DNA from: Rhexocercosporidium sp. MPI-PUGE-AT-0058
Taxonomy: Eukaryota; Ascomycota; Leotiomycetes; Helotiales
Direction of reading: 5' to 3'
Assembly: GCA_020746875.1 (NCBI GenBank)
Contig: JAGTJL010000007.1
Location: forward strand, 124,001 to 188,000
DNA length: 64,000 bases
The translations under genes were made by a program, and so were the position numbers. Below the pieces are notes generated by a model. That model had not been told where the DNA came from. It did not search any database and saw only the letters and a list, made by a program, of their open reading frames with translations. Below, in pieces: positions 50,201 through 60,499 of the stretch; position 1 is the stretch's first letter; each line of letters opens with the position of its first letter.

Positions 50201-50733
50201 TCTCGAAATAATCTCGTAAGCTCGTTATAATAGCGGTCTTCGGCCGTATTCGCGCGTCGACGCTTTTTCTTATTTATATATTTTTTATTTTTCTTTTCTT
50301 TTTATTTTCTTTATATTATATTTATTAACTCTTTTTTTAAGCCTTTTTGCTCTTAAATTACTTTCTTTAATTCTTCGATCCAGTTCCGAATTACTTACTT
50401 TTCCTTTTTTGACTTAATTTATAATTAAACTTTTAAGATTTGTTATTGCTTAGCTTTAATAGCTTTATTAGCATCCGAGCTTTTTTCGTCGTTATCTATA
50501 AGATTTTTTAAATCTCTGTTAAAGCGCTAGAACTGCTCGTTACGCGTAAGCGAATTACTTTTAAGGTTATTTCGAAGGGTATTTAATAATTAATTAATAA
50601 AATAAAATAAAAATAATTATAATATTTCTTTTATTATTAAAGCTGTCTTCTTCTTATTTCTAACTATTATAATTATTTCGTAAAGGCTTCGAATAAATAA
50701 CGAATTATCTTTATATAAGTAAAGAATTTAAAA
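44266..50733 (-). pseudogene. GypsyB copy 2 gag-pol remnant
   Basis: Gag knuckle at about 49,480-49,425: EYYRYKKPSYLIIKYP, again with tyrosines in place of cysteines and histidine. Reverse transcriptase at about 48,600-48,240: IRAFILFILKKGGRLRLYIN, then DRLRRAKIFTKLNL, and an active site read as IYLNNILI, where aspartates would be expected. Integrase at about 46,470-46,360: YDFILVIVDRFTKLVRYIPV, a well-preserved core strand with its aspartate. The C-terminal end near 45,115-44,940 is GC-rich and reads as a serine/glycine/lysine-rich stretch, or as an alanine-rich stretch on the other strand. Pervasive stops make it non-functional. Confidence 0.75.
47671..47872 (+). repeat. Solo-LTR-like insertion in GypsyB copy 2
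   Basis: About 200 bp with CpA- and TpG-containing sequence stand out from the RIP-mutated surroundings. It starts TGTTGGAAATCATGTGATCC, the usual opening of a Copia LTR. It contains AATCACGTGAA, a TATA-like TATATAAACC at about 47,780 and a CT-rich initiator-like stretch just after, as in an LTR promoter. The right boundary is uncertain and no target duplication could be confirmed. No other copy is in the window. Confidence 0.5.
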
Positions 50734-50989
50734 TTTAAAATTTAAATCATAAGAAAATACTATTCGAAACGTTTAAAGTATATTAATTGTAATTTAAATT
50801 AATCTTTAGCCTTTTAAATCCTCTTTATTTTTATTCGAAGTAAAAAAATAAAGATCTTAATACGTAATCTGTGTTAAGTTTGCAAGCCTTCCGTAAAACC
50901 CCCCGACCTTTCTTATACTAGATTCTACTACTAATTAAAGGCCCGTTTACTTACTTTTTAAATCAGAGTTAATAATATTTTAAGAATAC

Positions 50990-51173
50990 TATGGTGTAGA
51001 AGTGGATTAAAGCACTGTGAGCAGTTGTAATTAAATTAAAGTGATTAATTGTTATTTTAAAAGCTCTTAAAATCAGGAGAAGACAGTTATTCTCCTGAAG
51101 GCGGTCTACAGTAGCAGAACTTAATTAGGTCACGTGTAATGCTAAGAGAGCAGCTGCCCGTGCTTATACGACA
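50990..51173 (-). repeat. CopiaB copy 2 3' LTR (184 bp)
   Basis: It is the least mutated CopiaB LTR. On the plus strand it runs TATGGTGTAGAAGTGG to CTTATACGACA, with GGTCACGTG and CAGCTG intact. Confidence 0.9.
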
Positions 51174-51995
51174 CACCCCTTAGGCAATTAACAGTAGTAA
51201 GCTACTGTTATTCTAATTAGCTATATTAAGCGAGAGTAAATAATAAGAAAGAATTAAGTAAATAAATTCACTTATATGTGGTAATTAAGTAAATAACCTA
51301 ATTATATAAATTAACGATTTTCTTACTAAACCTGAATTTGTAAATACTCGATAATACATAAATCGACTGCTCTCGATTTACTATTTAATTAATTTATTAA
51401 TTAATTAATTAATTAATTATTTCCTTCGACATTATGGGTGTCTTCAAGCGCTCCGCCAGAATCGTCATAGTAGAACGACGATTTACTCGCTAGAGTAAGG
51501 TGAGTGGCTCGATTTTCGATTTATTAGTTTCGATTTACTAATCGGAGATCGACTGACTAATTAAAGATTAATTAATTAAAGAATAACCGTTGACTTATAA
51601 TAAGTTAAGGCTATTATTAATAGCAAGAAGAAAGTCGTTGCTAAGGTACGACTGTCGGCTACTCCCGTCCCCGCCCCTACTCCTTGCCGTGCCGCTGCTG
51701 TTCCTCGGGCTCTAAAGTAGTTAGTAAGTGCTTATATAGTAGTTTATTTAAGTTATATTAATAGCGCTCTTTAAATAAAAGGTAGCGGTTAATATTATAA
51801 TATTATTAAAAAGGGTGCTTATTATTTCGCTTACTCGTCCGGCCATAAGTGCGTAATTACTCTTATTATTACTTAGGCTCTTTTTCTTATATATTATAAT
51901 ACGTTAAAGAATAAAGTTAGTAAAAAAGTAAGTCGATTTAGTTGCTTTTTTCTTACTTTTTGATTTATTATTAATTTTTTTAGAAGTTAGAGCAG

Positions 51996-52427
51996 TTGAG
52001 AATCCCGGTCCGTGCCGTCTTTAAGGATAATAATATTAATAAAGTTGTTATTATTAGCGCTACTATTGGTTTTAGTAATAGAATTACTTTAAGAGCTATT
52101 AATAAATTTAAAAGTAATAATAGAGATAACGATAATAAGAAAAATAGTAAGTTATTCGCTTTATTTTTAAAAAATCGAACTAATTTAATTAATTTCTTAA
52201 AAGAAAAAAAAGAGCTTTTAATTGCTTTTGCAGCTTATGCTTATATTGCTAAAGAGAAAATTACTGCCGCTGCGAGTGCTTTTTTCGTTAAGAAGAGTAA
52301 TGAAGAAATAATTAATTATTTTATTATTATTGCTATTATTAAAGCTACTCGCGTTGCTGCCGCTGCTAAGGCTACTACCGGAGCTGCTCGCGCTTATAGG
52401 CCGGGCCTTAGTGTTCTGGCCTTTTAG
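51996..52427 (+). other. Antisense open frame in the CopiaB 3' region (143 codons)
   Basis: A 143-codon frame opposite to gag-pol lies between the end of pol and the 3' LTR. It begins at a TTG (no ATG) and is rich in lysine, isoleucine and alanine. Its C-terminal part reads IKATRVAAAAKATTGAARAY. Beyond its stop the same reading continues with RVKELINIIINILSELIREV after further stops. Upstream (51,655-51,710) is a CCC/GCC-rich patch. A stop-free run this long is notable in such AT-rich, RIP-mutated DNA. CopiaE has a comparable tract at 26,221-26,890. I do not recognise the protein. It may be a real extra gene of these elements, or a frame preserved by chance. Confidence 0.35.
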
Positions 52428-52999
52428 GCTATGTCTACTCGTGGAGTTATTTTTACTTTTAAGTAAGAGGCTTAAGCTACTCGCGTTAAGGAATTAATTA
52501 ATATAATAATTAATATTTTAAGCGAATTAATTCGGGAGGTTTTAAGTCTTTTATTTTTTAATAAATGAGTTGCTTTTTTATTTTTTAAAGCTTAAGAACT
52601 TTTTATTCTTTAAGTATTCTTTTATATTTTAAAAACTAAAGCTTACGTTTACTTTTAAATTAAAAAATCGTTAAAAGTAATTGACTTTTTAAAATATAAT
52701 AATTTATATCTTCGAGTTTAATTAATTTTTAATAAAATAAAATTATAAATGAAAATTTATAAAAGAGAATTTTATAAAAGAATATATAATAATATAAATA
52801 AAGCTTTTTAATTAAAAGATAAGCTTATTATATAATTACTTTAAAAATAAATGAAAAGTAAAGAATATATATAAAAAACTACTTTAAAGCGAGTTTCTTA
52901 AAGGAGTTACTTTAATTAAATACGAATATTTATTAAGTTAATAAGAGTAATAAATATTTTAAATTTCTACCGAAAAAGGTTTTTAATAAGTCCGTTAAT

Positions 53000-55900
53000 T
53001 AGTATATAATTTATAAAAAGATATTTTATTATAAAAGTGCTTTTCTAAAACTCTTAGCGTAATTATATATTTTGAATATTAACGAGGCGTAACTTAATAA
53101 AAATACGTTAATTTTCCTTAATAATTAACTAAATTGTTTATTAATTATTATAGAAAATTATTTAAGTTGTTTTTATATTAAGGCGTAATTCTTAAAAGAA
53201 TCGCAAAAGTGCTATAAATTCCTTGTCGGTGCGCTTAACTCTAAGAAGCTTTACTTATATTATAAACGTAATAATTATATTTTATAAAGTTACTCTTTAA
53301 AAGATTAAACTTTTAAAAAATATAAAAATATATTTATTAAAAGATTACTTTATTTTAATATTATTTACAAAAGAAGCATTTAATATTATTATAAGGTAGG
53401 AGTCGCGTAACTTATAATTATAAGTAATTATTAAGAAACGAGTGCCGAAAAAGTAACGAATTATTTAATTAACTATAATTAAGTGCTCTTAAGAAGAATT
53501 AATTAAAAAGTAAAAAAGCCTTAAAATAATAAAAGCGACGTTTGCGCGTAATATAATTATAATATAAAGTACTAATTTAACCTTTTCTTAAAACTCTTTA
53601 ATTTAAGTTAAAATGGCCTGTTTTTAATTCTTTAGTAGCTCGACTTAAAGTAATAATATATTTAAGTAATTTTTATTTATTAATTTAAATTAAAAAGTAA
53701 CTTTTTAAATATAAGTATTATATATTAAAGAAATAGTCTTTACTAATCGATTTCTAATAATACAAACGCTTAAGAACCACTTCGTTTATTCTCTTCTAGT
53801 AAGCTTATATATTATATTTAAGCCGTCGATAATTAATTTAGCGTCTTTAAAAGCCGAATTATAATAAAGCACTTAAATATTATTAATATAAAATATTATA
53901 AATATTATACGTTACTTATTTATAAATATATAAAGCTTCTCTTTATAAGCAATTAACCTTAAAGTTATTAAAGTATAAGTAAAGTCACTATATTATAGCG
54001 CCGATAAGTCCTTAAGTCCGTAAAATACGCAATTAACTTTTATTACTTTTCCGTCTTATTTAAAACCGTCCAGTAAATAATAGCGTACGCAAATACTTAT
54101 CTTACTTTATTTAGCGTTAATAAAAGCGTTTATTATATTAAATTAAATTATTTTTAAATTAAATTAAATTGTAATAGCTATAATAGTTCTAAAGGAGTAA
54201 GTAATTAAAGTAGCTATATATATTAATAAAATTAACGTTTTAAGCTATAAGTCTCCTTTTATAACGATTCGAGAGCGACAGTAAGTTAAATACCTTAATA
54301 AATCGACTTTAGCGTGAAATACTTATTTTAAGGGAATTAATTACTTAGTAATAAAAGTGTATTTAACGACTTTTTAATAATTACGCGACTCAAAGTTAGT
54401 AATTTCTTTAATAGCGTCGGCTCAGAAGTGCTCTTTTAATAAGTAATCCTTAAGGTCTTTTTAATTTAATAAGTCTTTAAGCATTTATAATTAATAAATC
54501 TATAAGAACTTAATTAATTATTAAATTTCGACATTTTTAAGTATAAACGTTAATATAATAACGTAAACTACGCTTAAGTCTTTTCCGTCTTTTTATATTA
54601 GTTTTTAATTAAGTTAAAAAGTCCTTAAAAAATCTTTTAAGTGCTCGCGGTTATTTAACGGTTATAATAATTTTATAATTAGTTTTTTAATAATTATTAT
54701 ATAAACGCTTCAATTCGGTTTCGTTATCTTATTATTAACTCGAGTCTTTTGACTTTTATTAATTACTTAGTCTTTTACTTTTTTTTTTTAAAAAAAAGTT
54801 TAAATAAGCCGGAATTTAATTTAATTAAAGCCGGGAGTAATAAGCGTAAATCTAACTCTTTATCTTTTTTTAATTCTAATAATTACGAATACTTTTTATA
54901 CTTAATTATTTAAAGCAAAGCTTTTAATTACTTAAAGCCAATACTTTCTTTAAATGCTCCCCGACGCTTAAGACTGCGCTTTCGGTTATATAATCCTTTA
55001 AAGTAAATTATAATTTATAATATCGACTTCCGCTTAAGGCTTATATTACTCTAAAAGTTTAATATATTACGTAAAACACCTTTTTTAATTACGCTTTTAA
55101 ACGTTAATTGTCTTAAAGTATCGACTTGTTTTAAGACTTAATTAAAATGTTTATAAGTAAAAAGTTTAATACTCTTTTTTAATTAAATTACCCCCGAGTT
55201 TTTATTAATAAGCGGCTGAATAAAATTAAAAATTATTAAATTAATTAGAAGTAGCGTATTTACTTTTATTAACTTAATTAAAAAGGGAATAAATAGCTTT
55301 ACCTCCGAGCTTAAAAGCTTAATTAAAGGTTTTAATACCCCCGAGTTCATAAGCTCGTCGACTTTTATAACGCTTATTACTTTACTTAGTTATTCTTTAT
55401 TTAAAGTAATAAATAATATTTTTAATTTTAATATATTAAATACGTTTAGTCGGTTAATTATAATAAAACTAGCGTCTTAATTTCCTTTTTCTTTTTTTAA
55501 TATTTCTATAAAATCCTTTAATATTAAGCGCGGCTAGTCGATTGTTTTCTTTATATTTAAAAAGCTTAAATAAAAAAGGGTTTCGTTAAAAGTAATATTC
55601 CGAGTCACTATTATATATTATAATTAAAGTATTTAAATCTTATAAATATTAAATAAAACGTATTTAATTAAGTAATTAAAATGCGCTCGCGAGTTAACTT
55701 TAAAAGCTCTCTTTTAGCGAAGAGCTTCTCAGTCTTTAATTATAAAATAAGCTTTATAACTATACGTATATAAGTTACTTTAGTTAAGCCGTAAATCGGT
55801 TATTAGCTTCAACGTAAGCTTAAGGTCGTAATACCGAAAATACTATTTAAACTAAGCTTAGAATACTTCGTTAAAACTCTTAAAGCCTTTGCGAGTAAAT

Positions 55901-58750
55901 AAACTCATATTATAAAGAATAATTGCCGCTATTACTAATTCTATTTAAAGCGCCCAGGGTAAATTGGCGGAGAGGCGTATTTTAATCGATTTATTAATTA
56001 TTTCTTTACCTGCGCGTTTAATTCTTTTATTAAATTAGTATATATATAAGGGGGTAAATTTAATATTAATATTACTTTCCTTATACTACTTTTTATACTT
56101 AATTAATTTATTGATTCTTATAATTAAAGTGTTATTATCTTGGCGTATTTTGCAGACCGAGAGCCTGAATTAACGTCTTATTTACGCCTTAAACGGTTTA
56201 AAAGTATTTAAGACGGCGATTAACCCTTTAGTTTTCAAAAGCCGCTTATAGAATTTCTTATTGTATTCGTCCTTAATTAATAAAAGTTAGCTGTTTTTAT
56301 TAAAACTTATTAAAAAGTCGAATAAATCTTAAGAAATGCGGTAAAAAGGACGGGTAATTACTTTTTTTAATTAACGACGACTTATTACTTATTATATAAT
56401 AGCTACCGCATAATACTCGCATTTTAACTGAGTTAAGCCTTAAATCTCGACGTTACGCGCATTTTTTATTAAGTTTTTTAAAGCTTCTTTTCTTAAGTGA
56501 CTTACGCGTAAATATCATAAGTAAGCTTTATCGACTCGTGGCTTTAAATATTGTCTGCTCGACTGAAAATCTTAGCGAATGCTCCTTTTTAGCGTTAGAA
56601 ATATTTAAAAGTTATGATTTAGGCGAGTTAAAATGCGGCAAATAGTTGGAGAAACCGAAAAATAATTAAAAGGCTTATATTTAAAGAAAGTTAAGTTAAA
56701 TTATTATTATAATTGCTTTAAAATTAAATTATCCTTAGTTATTCTCGTGCGTAAAATGTAATTTAAATCATTATATTAAACTCTTATTTATAAAAGGCGA
56801 GCTTTTAAAATAATATTAATATTAAAGCTTTTAACGATAGCGACGTTCGAAAGGGTTAAATCGCTTATATTTAGTTTATTAAGGCCGTAGAGAGCACTTT
56901 TAAAGACTCGAGTACCGCGGCCCTTAATTATTAGGCTTAACGTTCCGGCTTTAACGCTGTCGTTTATAATAAATTTAATAAAGCTTTTAAGGACGAGGAA
57001 AGTTTTTAAATTTATTAAATAAATAGCAGTTTTATTATTAAGTAAAGTATTCTCTATAAGCGGATAGCGATTTATATTTATAATAACGTATACTCCTATA
57101 ATAAGGAGAGCTTCGTCGAGAAATTTAAGGCTTATAAAATAAGCCTAAACGTTTTTAAAGTATTTTACTTTTATTAAAGTAATTAATTTTAAAACTATAA
57201 TAATTATTAATACTTAAATAAAAAAGGAATTACTAAAAGGCGGTCCGGAAGCTAATTACGCTATTAATAATATATTTTTATTAAGTTTAGTAATTTCTTG
57301 GCAAAAGTTAAGGAAGTCGCTTTTTAATCGAAGTCGAGTCTTTTTAATTTCTTTTATTAATAATAAGTTCGTAAGGTTGCTTGCCGTCGAGCCGTCGTAA
57401 TAATACTGAAGTCTATAATAATTAATAGCTTTATGACGGTAAAAGTAATGTTTATATAAGTAGGTATTTGCTCGCGTATTTAGCGACTAATTCCGTTAAA
57501 CTAACGGGATTACGGGAGTATTTAATTTTCTTTTAAAAGTAATATATAAGCTTATTGTCTTTTATTATTTAAAAGCTGTAAGTAATTCCTTATTAAGAGT
57601 AAATAATTAATTCACGTAATTAAGTAAAGAGTACTAATTTATTACCTCGAGAGCATTATTTCTTAGTAATTTAAAGTGCCGTTCGCGCGCTTATTCCGGT
57701 GCGAGCTTCTTTTACACCGCCTTAATAAAGTCAAGTATTATTAGCGGTCTTTTAACGTTTAATAAGTTATATAAGAAAGTATTTTAATAAGCCGCTTTTT
57801 ATTTTTAGAGCTATTCCTTAAGATTAACTCGCTTTGCCTTAATAATAGCGAGCTTTTTTCTATAAGTAGACTATATTAACGTACGAGTACTTATTTTTAA
57901 AAAGGCGTAATTTCTCTTAAGGATTTGGAGGAGCAATTAAAGAGTTTATAACTTTAATTAAAGGTCTTTATTTATTATCTCGGTTAATTATTCCTTTTTT
58001 ATACGAGCTTGCTCGTTCTTATATTTTTTAACTACTTCTTAATAGACAGAGGGATTAATTGTCTCTTAAATCCACTTATAAGCTGCCTTATAAGCTCGAG
58101 CCTTTTCCGTTTATTATACGAGCTTTCTTACGTGTTCCTTTATAAGAGTAGTATATATTAAAGTCATATTCTTAATTATAGCCTTTGCCGGTGGTAATAC
58201 GCTCGGCTTAAGGTCTTTTTTTATAAAGTCGTGAGTATTTTCGTTTTATTTTACTTAAGTTTAGAAGTTATACTTAATAGCTTTTTTATTTTATTATATT
58301 TTTAAATCGTTTAATAATAAAGGTTTCGGTTCGGCGTCGAAAAGGTTAAAAGTAATTAGTAACGTAAGGTTTATTAAATTTTATATTTTATAAAAGATAT
58401 AAAAAGATTTAAACGCCTAATATTAAGGAGTTTAAGTGCGCTTGTTATAATTAAGAGGAGTTCGATTGTTTAAAGAAGAAGTTAAAGTTGAGTTTATTAT
58501 AGCGAAGGAGTTGCTCTTATGAGCTTTAAGTATTCGATAAAGGAGGAAGGACTAGAGAGGTATCGAGTCTAATTACTTAGCTTTTATATTTGTTTAAAGT
58601 GGAATCAAAGAGTTAATAGAAAATAGCGGTGTGAATTATACTTTATAGTAAAGTAGAAAACTTTATAACGTATAATAAATGTTTTTTACTTATAAACTTA
58701 CTTTATAGGCTTTATTTAAATTAATAGCGCATAAAAGGAAGAATATTAAC
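53000..58750 (-). pseudogene. CopiaB copy 2 gag-pol remnant
   Basis: The integrase core end is visible at about 56,090-55,960 as IKFTPLYIYTNLIKELNAQV, followed by a helix ending SPPIYPG (family TPSYTPEQNGxxER...ANLP.xLWP). The RNase H end around 53,200-53,000 is collinear with that of CopiaE (shared block at 27,270-27,430). The 56,252-58,750 part is shared with copy 1 and should hold Gag and the start of Pol, but no zinc knuckle could be picked out. Stops are dense, so no product is expected. Confidence 0.55.
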
Positions 58751-58764
58751 TTAATAGCTTTATT

Positions 58765-58778
58765 AACGGGGCTTATAA
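58765..58778 (-). other. CopiaB primer-binding site of half-tRNA type
   Basis: Starting one base inside the 5' LTR the element strand reads TTATAAGCCCCGTT, nearly the same 13-mer found next to the CopiaE 5' LTR. It is consistent with priming by the anticodon arm of initiator methionine tRNA. Confidence 0.5.
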
Positions 58779-58779
58779 T

Positions 58780-58963
58780 TGTGGTGTAAAAGTGGATTAA
58801 AGTATTATAAGTAATTATAATTGAATTAAAGTAATTAATTATTATTTTAAAAGCTCTCAAAATTAAGAGAAGACAGTTGTTTTCCTGAAGGCGGTCTACA
58901 GTAGCAGAACTTAATTAGGTCACGTGCAGTGCTAAGAGAGCAGCTGCCCGTGCCTATACAATA
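58780..58963 (-). repeat. CopiaB copy 2 5' LTR (184 bp)
   Basis: On the plus strand it runs TGTGGTGTAAAAGTGG to CCTATACAATA. Differences from the partner LTR are overwhelmingly transitions. AATAC follows. Confidence 0.9.
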
Positions 58964-59442
58964 AATACTTTAAAGTAAGTTTAAAAAAGATTAAATCCGA
59001 AGGTTTATTAATCTTATAAAAGCGCTTATTTTATTCATATTTAAAAAAGGCGGAAAACTATAATTATATATTAATTATAAAAGGCTTAATATTATTATAA
59101 TAAAGAATTAAATTCTTTTATTTTTAATTAATAAAATCCTCGACTAATTAAAACGCGTTAATATATTTACGAAATTAAATGTAAAAGATACGTATTACTA
59201 ACTCCGAGTTAAATAAAGTAATAAATAAAAAACGGCATTTCAGACTTAATACGAGTATTTTAAGTATTATATGCTGTCTTTTATATTCTTAAATACTTTA
59301 GTAATATTTCAAGTTTATATTAATTAAACTTTAATTAAGCTAATAAATATTACTTATATAATTTACTTAAATAATATTCTTATTTTTTTAAGAATATTAA
59401 AAATTATACGAAAGCTATTCGGGAAGTCTTCGAAAAGCTTCG
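58964..59442 (+). pseudogene. GypsyB copy 1 reverse transcriptase fragment
   Basis: The plus-strand reading gives a degraded KKAENYNYI stretch, then TYIIYLNNILIF near 59,365. This is the family's YLDDILIF active site with both aspartates converted to asparagine. The sequence continues the piece ending at 50,989 and is the reverse complement of about 48,150-48,620 in copy 2. It ends abruptly at the CopiaC LTR. Confidence 0.75.
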
Positions 59443-59713
59443 TGTTAGATTTCACTTCGGTAACTCGTGCCGATTCTACCCTAAAATAGCCGAAGGGGTT
59501 TCCACTGCTTACGCGGCCCGGAAATTACTTTTGTATTCCGGGAAATTACGCTCGTATTCAATTACGTAGCTTATATAAGCTACGTAATCAGTTACGTAGT
59601 CGTAGAAGCTTTTAAAGAAGCTATTATTTTATATATAACTACCGAAGAGCTCTTTTAGCTCTTTAAGCAAGTAATCAATTCTACTTTGTCTTTGATTACG
59701 TGTCCTCACTTAC
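59443..59713 (+). repeat. CopiaC LTR, plus orientation, cut by GypsyC
   Basis: It begins TGTTAGATTTCACTTCGG and follows the CopiaC LTR for about 270 bp up to CCTCACTTAC. The last roughly 38 bp are missing because GypsyC starts there. It could be a solo LTR or the 5' LTR of a second CopiaC copy lying beyond GypsyC. Confidence 0.85.
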
Positions 59714-59970
59714 TGTTACGGCTTGCAAGAGGTTAATACGGCGAGTTGACTCTAGCTTTATATTTAAGCTTAATGTTACGCTCAGAATCGAGAAGAAAAG
59801 ATAAGGAGAAAAAGAGAGCTTTTTATAAAAGGGAGCTTTAATATAAATATATAAAGGGTCCCCTTAGCCTTTCTCGATTAGGCCAAGCGCTATAATTGTT
59901 ATATTAAAATAATGTTACGAGCGATGTCGAGCTCGCTCGGTTAAAATACGAGGCTTAAGGAGTCGTAATA
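59714..59970 (-). repeat. GypsyC 3' LTR (257 bp)
   Basis: On the plus strand it runs TGTTACGGCTTGC to GGAGTCGTAATA. The TGTTACG/CGTAACA ends resemble those of GypsyA, though the rest of the LTR differs. Confidence 0.8.
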
Positions 59971-60499
59971 TTACCCCCCTCCTCCTAAAAAACTACGTTC
60001 TTATAATTATAATTATAATAGTATTATCTTTTAAGTCGTTATAATCGTCGACACTAGTATTATATGCCTTTAATTATTAAGGTAATGCCTTTAAAAGTCC
60101 TTTAGCCGCTTTATTATTAAAGTAAAAGTTCTTAATTATATAAAGTACGATTATAATATCCGAGCACAGATATTATTATAAGTCCTCGTCGGCGCCTAGC
60201 TACTTAATATAATAGAATAACTTATTCTTTATAACCTTAAAGCCTAATATAGCCTCAATTTCTTATTCGTTTTAGTTTAATAAGAGTTAAATTAGCGCCG
60301 GCGTTTGTTTTACTTATCCTAATAAAAGATTATTAACGTACTTTTATAGCGAATAAATATGAAATACGGAGTATATAATTTAATTTACCGGTAACTTTAC
60401 TTTCTAACTCTCTTTTTTTTTTAAAAGTACTTTAATTAAATTATATTATTTGTCGAAGAGTTTTTTTAAAAAACGGTCGACATTTTAATTTTAAGTATT

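Larger units (their letters stand above)
43693..50936 (-). mobile_element. GypsyB copy 2: full-length Gypsy element, minus strand (7.24 kb)
   Basis: LTRs lie at 43693-44265 (3', enlarged by a solo LTR insertion) and 50734-50936 (5'). On the element strand a purine-rich AAGAAAAGGGGTAA (44266-44279) precedes the 3' LTR. Flanks AAGGG and AAAGG are consistent with a degraded 4-5 bp duplication of AAGG. It sits inside copy 1 of the same family in the opposite orientation, so the two could form a long inverted structure. Gag knuckle, reverse transcriptase and integrase are all recognisable on the minus strand. Confidence 0.88.
50990..58963 (-). mobile_element. CopiaB copy 2: complete Copia-type element (7.97 kb)
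   Basis: LTRs of 184 bp (50990-51173 and 58780-58963) are flanked by AATAC duplications (50985-50989 and 58964-58968). It interrupts GypsyB copy 1, whose sequence continues on both sides. On the element strand, GCCTAAGGGGTG (51174-51185) precedes the 3' LTR and a TTATAAGCCCCGTT leader follows the 5' LTR. The interior has Copia integrase on the minus strand and an unexplained 1.8-kb post-pol region with a plus-strand open frame. Confidence 0.9.
41432..59442 (+). mobile_element. GypsyB copy 1: plus-strand Gypsy element in pieces
   Basis: The pieces are 41432-43692 (5' LTR, gag, start of reverse transcriptase), 50937-50989 (reverse transcriptase), and 58964-59442 (reverse transcriptase through the YLNN motif). 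The gaps are filled by GypsyB copy 2 (43693-50936) and CopiaB copy 2 (50990-58963). Collinearity is confirmed by the uninterrupted sequence inside copy 2 (reverse complement of about 48,150-48,760). Its 3' part is lost beyond the CopiaC LTR at 59443. The element is heavily RIP-mutated. Confidence 0.85.

Noticed and set aside
51380..51420. TTAA-rich short tandem stretch as a regulatory element
   Set aside because: Only about nine imperfect TTAA units in AT-rich DNA, expected by chance here.
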